Below, in pieces: positions 32,711 through 41,010 of a stretch of 64,000 bases of DNA. Made by a program: the position numbers and the translations under genes. The stretch is from DASSTY01 sp035760645 (GTDB lineage Bacteria; Gemmatimonadota; Gemmatimonadetes; Gemmatimonadales; GWC2-71-9), in assembly GCA_035760645.1 (NCBI GenBank), contig DASTSO010000064.1:1-64000 (forward strand), in the 5' to 3' direction. The first letter of the stretch is position 1; each line of letters starts with the position of its first letter. Below the pieces are notes generated by a model, which searched no databases, was not told the origin of the DNA, and was given only the letters and a program-made list of their open reading frames with translations.

Positions 32711-33707
32711 CGAGCTCGCGACCGACGTGCTCCCTCCGACGGCCGTGACCACGATGCGCGCGGCGGTCGTCGCCGCGCCCGGTGCGGTCACGCTCGCCGC
32801 GCCACCGCTCCCCGAGCCCGGCCCCGGCGAGGTGCGCGTGCGCCTCGAGGGCTCCGGGGTCTGCGGCTCGAACCTCCCGCTCTGGGAGGGCCGGCCGTGG
32901 TTCCAGTACCCCACCGAGCCGGGCGCCCCGGGCCACGAGGGCTGGGGCGTGGTGGACGCGCTGGGCGACGGGGTCGCGGGGCTGCGCGTGGGCCAGCGGG
33001 TCGCCGCGCTCTCGTATCACGCGTTCGCCGAGTACGACGTGGCGAAGGCGGAGGCCGTCGTGCCGCTGCCCCCGGCGCTCGACGGCCGGCCCTTCCCCGG
33101 CGAGCCGCTGGGCTGCGCGATGAACGTCTTTCGCCGCAGCGACATCGCCGCCGGGCAGACGGTGGCGATCATCGGGATCGGCTTCATGGGCGCGCTGCTC
33201 ACGCGGCTCGCGGCGAACGCGGGGGCGCGGGTGCTCGCGATCTCGCGCCGGCCGTTCGCGCTGGAGGTGGCCCGCGCGATGGGCGCCGACGACGTGCTCG
33301 CCATGGACGACCACCAGCGGATCATCGACACCGTGCAGGCGCGGACCGAGGGCGTCTTCTGCGACCGCGTGATCGAGTGCGTCGGCCTCCAGTGGCCCCT
33401 CGACCTCGCCGGCGAGCTCACGCGCGAGCGCGGCCGGCTCGTCGTCGCGGGCTTCCACCAGGACGGCCCGCGGCAGGTCAACATGTTCCTCTGGAACTGG
33501 CGCGGGCTCGATGTCGTCAACGCGCACGAGCGCGAGCCCGCGACCTACGTCGAGGGGATCCGCCTCGCGGTGGCGGAGGTGGCGAGCGGACGGCTCGATC
33601 CCGCGCCGCTCTACACCCACGCCTTCCCGCTCGACCGCACCGCCGACGCGCTCGAGACGATGCGCCGGCGGCCCGACGGGTTCCTCAAGGCGCTGGTGAC
33701 CACGTGA
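32700..33707 (+). CDS. MDR-type dehydrogenase without structural zinc lobe
   Basis: 335 residues from the GTG at 32700; ATG at 32754 is the alternative. The catalytic Cys is in SGVCGSNLPLW and GHEGWG gives the His-Glu. The structural zinc cysteines are missing (the lobe reads AALSYHAFAEYD). NAD binding is by AIIGIGFMGALL. It probably oxidises or reduces a sugar or polyol intermediate in the glycan pathway. The start lies 11 bp inside the previous gene. Confidence 0.8.
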   Translation: MLADELATDVLPPTAVTTMRAAVVAAPGAVTLAAPPLPEPGPGEVRVRLEGSGVCGSNLPLWEGRPWFQYPTEPGAPGHEGWGVVDALGDGVAGLRVGQRVAALSYHAFAEYDVAKAEAVVPLPPALDGRPFPGEPLGCAMNVFRRSDIAAGQTVAIIGIGFMGALLTRLAANAGARVLAISRRPFALEVARAMGADDVLAMDDHQRIIDTVQARTEGVFCDRVIECVGLQWPLDLAGELTRERGRLVVAGFHQDGPRQVNMFLWNWRGLDVVNAHEREPATYVEGIRLAVAEVASGRLDPAPLYTHAFPLDRTADALETMRRRPDGFLKALVTT

Positions 33708-34780
33708 CCGGGGCGCTGATCGCGGGACAGGGCGAGGCGGCCGGCGCCGGGGCCACGCCCCCGGTCGCGAGGCCGCGCCTCGGCTTCCTCGGCGTGGGCT
33801 GGATCGGCCGGCACCGGATGGAGGCCATCGCGCGGAGCGGCGCGGCGGAGGTGGCGGCGATCGCCGATCCTTCGGCCGAGAACGCGGCGGCCGCGCGCGC
33901 GGCGCTCGGCGACCGGGCGAGGAGCGTGGCGGTGCTCGACTCGCTCGACGCCCTCCTCGACGCGGGGCTCGACGGCCTCGTCATCGCCACCCCGAGCGCG
34001 CTCCACGCCGAGCAGTCGATCGCGGCGCTCGAGCGCGGGCTCGCGGTGTTCTGCCAGAAGCCGCTGGGCCGCACCGAGCCGGAGGTGCGCGCCGTGGTGG
34101 ATGCCGCCCGCCGCGCCGACCGGCTCCTCGGCGTCGATCTCTCGTACCGCTTCACCGAGGCGCTCCAGCGCCTGCGCGCGCTGGTGCGGGCGGGCGAGCT
34201 GGGCCGGGTCTACGCCGCGGATGTCGTCTTCCACAACGCCTACGGTCCCGACAAGGCGTGGTTCTACGATCCCGCCCTCTCGGGCGGCGGCTGCGTGATG
34301 GACCTCGGCATCCACCTCGTGGACCTCGCGCTCTGGGTGCTCGACTTCCCCGCGGTCGAGCACGTGACGAGCCGCCTCTACGCCAAGGGCGAGCCGCTCG
34401 CCGGGCGGCGCGACCGGGTGGAGGACTATGCCGTGGCCCGGCTCGACCTCGCGGGCGGCGCGTCGGTGCGGCTCGCCTGCTCGTGGAACCTCCCGGCGGG
34501 CGCGGACGCGGTGATCGAGGCGTCGTTCTTCGGCACCGCCGGCGGCGCCTCGCTCCGCAACGCGAACGGCTCCTTCTACGACTTTCACGCCGAGCGCTTC
34601 CGCGGCACCTCCCGCGAGACGCTCTGTGGCCCGCCCGATGAGTGGGGCGGCCGCGCGGCGGTGGATTGGGCGCGGCGCCTGGCGAGCGGCGCGCGCTTCG
34701 ATCCCGCGGCCGAGCGGCTCGTCGAGGTGGCGCGCACCCTCGATCGGATATACGCATACGAGGGGCACGCAACGCCCTGA
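33704..34780 (+). CDS. Gfo/Idh/MocA family NAD(P) oxidoreductase
   Basis: 358 residues, GTG start overlapping the previous stop (GTGA). The Rossmann motif is LGFLGVGWIGRHR. The Gfo/Idh family catalytic Lys is in QKPLGRTEPEV. The C-terminal half carries the beta-sheet domain with GGGCVMDLGIHLVDLALW, where the conserved DxGxH occurs. It oxidises or reduces a ring hydroxyl of a nucleotide or free sugar. Co-translated with the MDR dehydrogenase, so the two probably act in sequence. Confidence 0.88.
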   Translation: MTGALIAGQGEAAGAGATPPVARPRLGFLGVGWIGRHRMEAIARSGAAEVAAIADPSAENAAAARAALGDRARSVAVLDSLDALLDAGLDGLVIATPSALHAEQSIAALERGLAVFCQKPLGRTEPEVRAVVDAARRADRLLGVDLSYRFTEALQRLRALVRAGELGRVYAADVVFHNAYGPDKAWFYDPALSGGGCVMDLGIHLVDLALWVLDFPAVEHVTSRLYAKGEPLAGRRDRVEDYAVARLDLAGGASVRLACSWNLPAGADAVIEASFFGTAGGASLRNANGSFYDFHAERFRGTSRETLCGPPDEWGGRAAVDWARRLASGARFDPAAERLVEVARTLDRIYAYEGHATP

Positions 34781-34824
34781 CCCACCGGGCGCGCGCTCGC
34801 GCGCCGTTCTCGAGGAGGTACCGC

Positions 34825-35628
34825 ATGGCCACACACTCGACCACCACGACCGATCACGCCGCGATCCGCAACTGGGCGGAGTCCCGCGGTGCGCACCCGG
34901 CCTGCGTCCGCGGCACGGGCGGCAAGGGCGACGTCGGCATGATCCGGCTCGACTTCCCGGGCTTCAGCGGCGCCGAGTCGCTGGAGCCGATCGACTGGGA
35001 CACGTGGTTCCGCGCCTTCGACGACAACGGCCTCGCGCTCGTCTACAGCAAGCGCTCGAACTTCAACAAGCTCGTCAGCCGCGAGACCGCCGAGGCGCGG
35101 CGCGCGGGGCGGATCACCTCCGGCAGCGCGCGGCGCGGCACCGGCCGCGGCGGCACCAGTGGCCGTACCGCACGGGCGAAGTCGTCGCGCGGGTCGGCCT
35201 CGGATCGGGCGTCTTCCAGCCGGTCGGGGTCGAAGCGCGCCAGCGCGTCGCGCTCGGCGACGAAGCGCGCCTCGGCCGGCACGAGCGGCCGGAAGGCCGC
35301 CACGCGGAGCACGCGGAAGAGCGCCGCGACGGGCGGCGCGGGCCGCAAGTCCACGAAGAAGAGCGGCACGCGCGCGACGAGCACGGCTCGCAAGAGCGGC
35401 ACCCGCGCCGGTGGCACCGCCCGCAAGAGCACCGCTCGCAAGAGCACGGCGCGCAAGAGCACGGCCCGCAAGAGCACGGCCCGCAAGAGCACCGCCCGCA
35501 AGAGCACGGCCCGCAAGAGCACGGCCCGCGGCAGTGCCGGCACGCGGAGCAGCCGGAGCGGGACGAAGCGCGCGAGCGCACGTGGGTCGTCGCGCCGCTC
35601 GTCCCGGAGCCCGAGCCGGAGCCGGTAG
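34825..35628 (+). CDS. Small globular domain fused to Lys/Arg/Ser tail with TARKS repeats
   Basis: 267 residues. The first 90 (HAAIRNWAESRGAHPACVRG through NKLVSRE) match a small family of about 85 residues often mislabelled as 1,4-alpha-glucan branching enzyme; its function is unknown. The remainder is strongly basic and low in complexity: Ser, Arg, Lys, Thr and Gly with seven exact copies of a 15-bp unit giving TARKS. Such tails are found in bacterial histone H1-like and AlgP-like DNA-binding proteins. AGGAGG is seven bases before ATG. The gene sits inside the glycan operon; its stop is 3 bp before the GT4 start. Confidence 0.7.
   Translation: MATHSTTTTDHAAIRNWAESRGAHPACVRGTGGKGDVGMIRLDFPGFSGAESLEPIDWDTWFRAFDDNGLALVYSKRSNFNKLVSRETAEARRAGRITSGSARRGTGRGGTSGRTARAKSSRGSASDRASSSRSGSKRASASRSATKRASAGTSGRKAATRSTRKSAATGGAGRKSTKKSGTRATSTARKSGTRAGGTARKSTARKSTARKSTARKSTARKSTARKSTARKSTARGSAGTRSSRSGTKRASARGSSRRSSRSPSRSR
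35416..35520 (+). repeat. 15-bp tandem repeat encoding seven TARKS units
   Basis: Seven consecutive units of the form AC(C/G)GCNCGCAAGAGC, varying only at third codon positions, then a diverged eighth (TARGS). The synonymous differences suggest selection for the peptide. Confidence 0.85.
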
Positions 35629-35631
35629 CCG

Positions 35632-36789
35632 GTGACGCGACCGACCGCGGCGATGCTTCCCCGGGCCCCGCGGCCCGCGCGGATCCTGATGACCGCCGAC
35701 ACCGTCGGCGGCGTCTGGGCCTACGCGCTGGAGTTGAGCCGCGCGCTCACCGCGGCGGGCGTCGAGGTGACGCTCGCCGCGATGGGCGGGGAGCCGAGCG
35801 AGGACCAGCGGGCGGAGGCCCAGGCGGTACCCGGCCTCGCGCTCGAAACGTCGAGGTGGCGGCTGCCGTGGATGGAGTCGCCCTGGGACGACGTGCGCGC
35901 GGCGGGCGAGTGGCTGCTCGCGCTCGCCGAGCGGACGCGCCCCGACCTCGTGCACCACAACGAGCCGGTCTACGCCGCCCTGCCCTGGCGGGTACCGACC
36001 CTCGCGCTCGGCCACTCGTGCGTGCTGAGCTGGTGGCGCGCCGTGCACGCAACGGACGCGCCGCCCGAGTGGGATCGGTACCGGGAGGCGATGACGCGGG
36101 GCTTCGACGCCGCGGGCGCCGTTGCCGCGCCCTCGACCCCGATGCTCGTCGCGCTGCAGGAGCACTACGGCGTCCGGGGAGGGCACGTGATCCCGAACGG
36201 CCGCGACCCGGCCGGCTTCGCGCCGGGGCGCAAGATGGCGTTCGTCCTCACGGCGGGACGCGTCTGGGACAGCGCGAAGAACGTGGCCGCGGTGGGCCGG
36301 GTCGCCCCCCGGCTCGCCTGGCCCGTCTACGTCGCGGGCGAGGAGCGGCACCCCGACAGCGGCGGCGCCGCGAGCACGGAGCACCTCCACTTCATCGGCC
36401 GCCTGCCCACGCGCGAGCTGGCGCGCTGGTACGCGCGCGCGCCGATCTTCGCCCTCCCGGCCCGCTACGAGCCGTTCGGGCTCGGCCCCCTCGAAGCTGG
36501 GCTCGCCGGCTGCGCGCTCGTCCTCGGGGACCTGCCGAGCCTGCGGGAGGTGTGGGGCGACGCGGCGCTCTACGTGCCGCCCGACGACACCGACGCGCTC
36601 CACGCCGCGCTCGCGGGCCTCGTCGCCGACGCCGCGCGCCGCGCCGAGTACGGTCGCCGCGCCCGGGCCCGCGCGCTCGAGTATGGCCCCGAGCGCATGG
36701 CGCGCGGCTATCTCGAGCTCTACGCCGCGCTGCTCGCGCGCGGCCGGAGCGACACCCCGCCGATGGAGCCCGCCGCATGCGCGTCGTGA
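35632..36789 (+). CDS. Glycosyltransferase family 4
   Basis: 385 residues, GTG start (a second start is ATG at 35653). A GT-B fold enzyme: the N-terminal half begins ARILMTADTVGGVWAYALELSRAL. The C-terminal sugar-nucleotide half has the GT4 E-x7-E-type motif in PARYEPFGLGPLEAGLAG and VIPNGRDP. It transfers a sugar from a nucleotide donor to a growing glycan on the cytoplasmic face. The 3' end overlaps the first CgeB-like gene by 13 bp. Confidence 0.88.
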   Translation: MTRPTAAMLPRAPRPARILMTADTVGGVWAYALELSRALTAAGVEVTLAAMGGEPSEDQRAEAQAVPGLALETSRWRLPWMESPWDDVRAAGEWLLALAERTRPDLVHHNEPVYAALPWRVPTLALGHSCVLSWWRAVHATDAPPEWDRYREAMTRGFDAAGAVAAPSTPMLVALQEHYGVRGGHVIPNGRDPAGFAPGRKMAFVLTAGRVWDSAKNVAAVGRVAPRLAWPVYVAGEERHPDSGGAASTEHLHFIGRLPTRELARWYARAPIFALPARYEPFGLGPLEAGLAGCALVLGDLPSLREVWGDAALYVPPDDTDALHAALAGLVADAARRAEYGRRARARALEYGPERMARGYLELYAALLARGRSDTPPMEPAACAS

Positions 36790-37934
36790 TGTTCTACCAC
36801 TCGCTGCTCTCCGACTGGAACCACGGCAACGCGCACTTCCTGCGCGGCGTCGTGAGCGAGCTGCTGGCGCGCGGGCACGACGTCGTGGTCTACGAGGCGG
36901 CCGACGCCTGGAGCGTCGCCAACCTCGTCGCGGAGCACGGCACGGCGCCGCTCGAGCGCTTCCGCACGGCCTACCCCACGCTCGAGAGTCGCCGCTACGA
37001 CCCTGCCACGCTCGACCTCGGCCGCGCGCTCGACGGCGCGGATCTCGTGCTGGTGCACGAGTGGAACGACCACGCCCTCGTGCGCCGCATCGGGGAGCAC
37101 CGCGCGGGGTCGGCTCCTGCGGGCGGCTACCGGCTGCTCTTCCACGACACCCACCACCGCTCCGTCACCGAGCGCGACAGCATGGCGGCCTACGACCTCG
37201 CGCACTACGACGGCGTGCTGGCGTTCGGCGAGCTGATCCGGCGGCGCTACCTCGAGGAGGGGTGGACCGGCCGCGCCTGGACCTGGCACGAGGCGGCCGA
37301 CGCGCGGGTCTTCCGCCCGATCCCGGGCGAGCCGCGCGAGGGCGACCTCGTCTGGGTCGGCAACTGGGGCGACGAGGAGCGCACGGCGGAGCTGCGCGAG
37401 TTCCTCATCGAGCCGGCGAAGCGGCTCGGGCTCCGTACCCGCATCCACGGCGTCCGCTATCCCGAGCACGCGCGCGCGATGCTGGCGGACGCGGGCATCG
37501 AGTACGCCGGCTGGCTCCCGAACTACGAGGCGCCGCGCGTCTTCGCGCGCTTCGCACTCACGGTGCACGTGCCGCGGCGGCCCTACGTGGAGTCGCTCCC
37601 CGGGATCCCGACGATCCGCGTCTTCGAGGCCCTCGCCTGCGGCATCCCGCTCATCTGCTCGCCCTGGGACGATGCCGAGCGGCTCTTCACCCCCGGCGCC
37701 GACTACCTCGTGGCCCGAAACGGCCGCGAGATGCAGGACCTGATGGCGACGCTCCTCGCCGCGCCCGACGCGGCGCGGCGGCTCGCCGAGCACGGCCGGC
37801 GGACGATCCTCGCCCGTCACACCTGTGCCCACCGCGTGGACGAGCTCCTCGCGGTCTACGACGAACTGACGGGCGGCGCGCCCGCCGCCGCGGCCGGCGC
37901 CGCCGCGGGCCCGGGCGCCGCAGCCGGCCTCTGA
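36777..37934 (+). CDS. CgeB-like glycosyltransferase 1
   Basis: 385 residues with a GT-B type arrangement: MRVVMFYHSLLSDWNHGNAHFLRG at the N-terminus and, in the C-terminal half, RVFEALACGIPLICSPWDDAERLF. This is the end signature of the CgeB/Glyco_trans_1_2 family. The HGNAHFLRG motif parallels WGNGHATTYRG in the third and fourth copies. The C-terminus is a Gly/Ala tail. It lies head-to-tail with the next gene, 17 bp away. Confidence 0.82.
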   Translation: MRVVMFYHSLLSDWNHGNAHFLRGVVSELLARGHDVVVYEAADAWSVANLVAEHGTAPLERFRTAYPTLESRRYDPATLDLGRALDGADLVLVHEWNDHALVRRIGEHRAGSAPAGGYRLLFHDTHHRSVTERDSMAAYDLAHYDGVLAFGELIRRRYLEEGWTGRAWTWHEAADARVFRPIPGEPREGDLVWVGNWGDEERTAELREFLIEPAKRLGLRTRIHGVRYPEHARAMLADAGIEYAGWLPNYEAPRVFARFALTVHVPRRPYVESLPGIPTIRVFEALACGIPLICSPWDDAERLFTPGADYLVARNGREMQDLMATLLAAPDAARRLAEHGRRTILARHTCAHRVDELLAVYDELTGGAPAAAAGAAAGPGAAAGL

Positions 37935-37951
37935 CAGCCCCAAGGAGCCCC

Positions 37952-39079
37952 ATGACCGCCGGTCTCGACATCGCGTTCTTCGGCTCGAGTCTCGTGAGCG
38001 CCTACTGGAACGGCGCGGCGACCTACTATCGCGGGATCATCCGCGCCCTCGCCGAGCGGGGGCACCGGGTCACCTTCTACGAGCCCGACGCCTACGGCCG
38101 CCAGCAGCACCGCGACATCCCCGACCCCGACTGGGCCCGCGTCGTCGTCTACGACGGCGCGAGCCCCGCTGCCGCGGCGCGCGCGCTCGAGCAGGCCCGC
38201 GGCGCCGACCTCGTCGTGAAGGCGAGCGGCGTCGGCGTCTTCGACCAGTTCCTCGAGCAGGGCGTGCTCGACCTGCAGGGGCCCGGGACGCTGGTGGTCT
38301 TCTGGGACGTGGACGCGCCCGCGACGCTCGACCGGCTCGCGCAGGACCCGGCCGACCCGTTCCACGCGCTCATCCCGCGCTACGACCTCGTCTTCACCTA
38401 CGGCGGCGGCGACCCGGTGGTGCGGGCCTACGAGGCGCGCGGCGCGCGGCAGTGCGTCCCCGTCTACAACGCGCTCGATCCCGCGACCCACCACCCCGTC
38501 GCCGCCGACCCGCGCTTCGCGGGCGACCTGGGATTCCTGGGCAACCGGCTCCCCGACCGGGAGGCGCGGGTGGAGGAGTTCTTCCTGCGCTGCGCGGCGG
38601 CGCTCCCGGGGCGGCGCTTCGTCCTGGGCGGGAGCGGCTGGGGCGACAAGGCGCTGCCGGCGAACCTGAACTACGTGGGCCACGTGTACACGAAGGACCA
38701 CAACGCCTTCAACTGCACGCCGCTGGCCGTGCTCAACGTGAACCGCGAGAGCATGGCGCGCTACGGGTTCTCGCCGCCGACGCGGGTCTTCGAGGCGGCG
38801 GGAGCAGCGGCCTGCCTCCTCACCGACGCGTGGGAGGGGATCGAGCTCTTCCTCGAGCCGGGCGCGGAGGTGCTCGTCGCGCACTCGGGCGAGGAGGTGG
38901 CCGACCATGTCGCGGCGCTCACCCCCGAGCGCTCGCGCACGATCGGCGAGGCGGCGCTCCGGCGCGTGCTGGCCGAGCACACCTACGCGCACCGCGCGGC
39001 GCAGGTCGAGGCCGTGCTCGCGGCCCACCGAGCGGCGCCGGCGGCGCAGATGACCCACCGCGTGCGGGTGGCGCCATGA
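37952..39079 (+). CDS. CgeB-like glycosyltransferase 2
   Basis: 375 residues. The N-terminus LDIAFFGSSLVSAYWNGAATYYRGIIRAL and the C-terminal PTRVFEAAGAAACLLTDAWEGIE with FLEPGAEVLVA are CgeB/Glyco_trans_1_2 motifs. A central LVVFWDVDAPATL segment parallels FYDIDTPVTL in the next copy. It has AAGGAG eight bases before ATG and overlaps the third copy by 4 bp. Donor and acceptor sugars are unknown. Confidence 0.82.
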   Translation: MTAGLDIAFFGSSLVSAYWNGAATYYRGIIRALAERGHRVTFYEPDAYGRQQHRDIPDPDWARVVVYDGASPAAAARALEQARGADLVVKASGVGVFDQFLEQGVLDLQGPGTLVVFWDVDAPATLDRLAQDPADPFHALIPRYDLVFTYGGGDPVVRAYEARGARQCVPVYNALDPATHHPVAADPRFAGDLGFLGNRLPDREARVEEFFLRCAAALPGRRFVLGGSGWGDKALPANLNYVGHVYTKDHNAFNCTPLAVLNVNRESMARYGFSPPTRVFEAAGAAACLLTDAWEGIELFLEPGAEVLVAHSGEEVADHVAALTPERSRTIGEAALRRVLAEHTYAHRAAQVEAVLAAHRAAPAAQMTHRVRVAP

Positions 39080-40161
39080 GGATCGTGATCCTGGGGCTCT
39101 CGATCACCTCGTCGTGGGGCAACGGTCACGCGACGACGTACCGCGGGCTCGTACGCGAGCTGGTGCGGCGCGGGCACGACGTGCTCTTCCTCGAGCGCGA
39201 CGTGCCGTGGTACGCGGAGAACCGCGACCTCGCGAAGCCGCCCTACGGGCGCACCGTGCTCTACGACGACCTCGCGGCGCTCAAGGAGGCGCACGGCCGC
39301 GCGGTGGCCGAGGCCGATCTCGTGATCGTCGGCTCCTATGTGCCCGAGGGGGTCGCGGTCGGCGAGTGGGTGACGCGCGAGGCCGAAGGCGTGACCGCCT
39401 TCTACGACATCGACACGCCGGTCACGCTCGCGAAGCTGGGGCGCGGGGACGCGGAGTATCTCGCGCCAGAGCTCATCCCGCGCTACGACCTCTATCTCTC
39501 ATTCACGGGCGGCCCGACGCTCGAGCGGATCGAGCGCGAGTACGGCGCGCCGATGGCGCGGCCGCTCTACTGCTCGGTGGACCCGGAGCTCTACTTCCCC
39601 GAGGCCGCCCCGGGGCACGTGCCCGAGTGGGACCTGGGCTACATGGGCACCTACAGCGCCGACCGGCAGCCGCCGCTCGACCGGCTCCTCCTGGAGCCGG
39701 CGCGGCGCTGGGCCGTGGGACGGTTCGTGGTGGCAGGGCCGCAGTACCCGGCGGCCATCGGCTGGCCGCGGAACGTGCGACGGATCGAGCACCTGCCGCC
39801 CGCGCGGCACCGCGCCTTCTACACGGCGCAGCGGTTCACGCTCAACATCACCCGCGCCGACATGGTCGCGGCGGGCTACAGCCCGAGCGTCCGCCTCTTC
39901 GAGGCGGCGGCCTGCGGCACGCCGATCGTGAGCGACTGGTGGCCGGGGCTCGACACGCTCTTCGAGCCCGGCACGGAGATTCTCATCGCCCGCTCGGCGG
40001 AAGACACGCTGGGGTTCCTGCGGGACCTGGGCGAGCCCGAGCGCCGCGCGATGGGCGAGCGCGCGCGCGCGCGCGTCCTGGCCGACCACACGGCCGCCCA
40101 CCGCGCGGCCGAGCTCGAGGGGTACGCCCTCGCGCTCCGCGCGTCGCAGTCCGCCGCCTGA
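39076..40161 (+). CDS. CgeB-like glycosyltransferase 3
   Basis: 361 residues. MRIVILGLSITSSWGNGHATTYRGL begins the GT-B N-domain. The C-domain shows RLFEAAACGTPIVSDWWPGLDTLFEPGTEILIA. This protein is clearly the nearest relative of the minus-strand copy at 45090-46223 (SLSSSWGNGHATLWRGL and AACGTPVLSDWWPGL). The ATG overlaps the previous stop (ATGA). Confidence 0.85.
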   Translation: MRIVILGLSITSSWGNGHATTYRGLVRELVRRGHDVLFLERDVPWYAENRDLAKPPYGRTVLYDDLAALKEAHGRAVAEADLVIVGSYVPEGVAVGEWVTREAEGVTAFYDIDTPVTLAKLGRGDAEYLAPELIPRYDLYLSFTGGPTLERIEREYGAPMARPLYCSVDPELYFPEAAPGHVPEWDLGYMGTYSADRQPPLDRLLLEPARRWAVGRFVVAGPQYPAAIGWPRNVRRIEHLPPARHRAFYTAQRFTLNITRADMVAAGYSPSVRLFEAAACGTPIVSDWWPGLDTLFEPGTEILIARSAEDTLGFLRDLGEPERRAMGERARARVLADHTAAHRAAELEGYALALRASQSAA

Positions 40162-40208
40162 GCCGGCGCTCGGTGCCCGCGAGGCACGCTTCACAGGAGT
40201 TGGTAGAG

Positions 40209-41006
40209 ATGGCCCATCCGCTCGAGCAGGCAGCCACGTCGCGGCACGAGGCGGTCGCGCGCCTCGCGCCCTGGTTCCACAATCTGCACTTGCCCGACGG
40301 CACCCAGACCGCGCCCGACCACTTCCTGGGCGACTTCCCGAGCTACAAGTGGTCGGTGCTCGCGCCGATGCTGCCCGCGGACCTGACGGGGTGGACGGCG
40401 CTCGACGTCGGGTGCAACGCGGGCTTCTACAGCTTCGAGCTCGCGCGCCGCGGCGCGCGGGTGACGGGCATCGACCTCGACGATCACTATCTCGACCAGG
40501 CCCGCTGGGCGGCACGCGAGTACGGGCTCGAGGACGCGGTGGAGTTTCGCCGGATGCAGGTCTACGACCTCGCCCACAGCGCCGAGCGCTGGGATCTGGT
40601 GCTCTTCATGGGCGTGCTCTACCACCTGCGCTATCCGCTTCTGGGCCTCGACATCGTCGCGCGGCGGGTGACGCGCCTCCTGGTCTTCCAGACGCTCAGC
40701 ATGTTCGGTCAGGAGGTCTACGCGGACACGCGCGACCGGAGCATCATGGAGCGGGAGGTCTTCGAGGAGCGGGGCTGGCCCAGGATGGCGTTCGTCGAGC
40801 AGCGCTTCGCGGGCGATCCCACCAACTGGTGGGTGCCGAACCACGCCTGCATCGAGGCGATGCTGCGCTCGAGCGGGCTCCGGGTGCGCGAGCGCCCGGG
40901 GCACGAGATCTACCTCTGCGAGCCCGCCCCCGCGGACGCTCCGACCCGCGCCCCCTACGACTACACCGCCGAGCTCCACGCCGCGACCGGGCGCCCCTGG
41001 CGCTGA
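40209..41006 (+). CDS. SAM-dependent methyltransferase in glycan island
   Basis: 265 residues. The SAM-binding motif ALDVGCNAGFYSFELARRGARVTGIDLDD is in the middle, and the N-terminal FHNLHLPDGTQTAPDHFLGDFPSYKW is a conserved stretch of a family found beside glycosyltransferases. MGVLYHLRYP follows. Overall similar to CmoB-type wobble-uridine enzymes, but neighbours point to methylation of a sugar or glycan. It precedes the PRTase-kinase fusion by 4 bp. Confidence 0.82.
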   Translation: MAHPLEQAATSRHEAVARLAPWFHNLHLPDGTQTAPDHFLGDFPSYKWSVLAPMLPADLTGWTALDVGCNAGFYSFELARRGARVTGIDLDDHYLDQARWAAREYGLEDAVEFRRMQVYDLAHSAERWDLVLFMGVLYHLRYPLLGLDIVARRVTRLLVFQTLSMFGQEVYADTRDRSIMEREVFEERGWPRMAFVEQRFAGDPTNWWVPNHACIEAMLRSSGLRVRERPGHEIYLCEPAPADAPTRAPYDYTAELHAATGRPWR

Positions 41007-41010
41007 TCCC

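Noticed and set aside
35416..35520. Regular 15-bp repeat as possible CRISPR
   Set aside because: Units abut without spacers, are in frame and encode TARKS; there are no cas genes.
34626..37934. Long open frame of over 1,000 codons across the TARKS, GT4 and CgeB-like genes
   Set aside because: Only its last third matches a protein family (CgeB-like copy 1, from 36777). The first part is Arg/Pro/Ala-rich shadow sequence over two well-supported genes in other frames.
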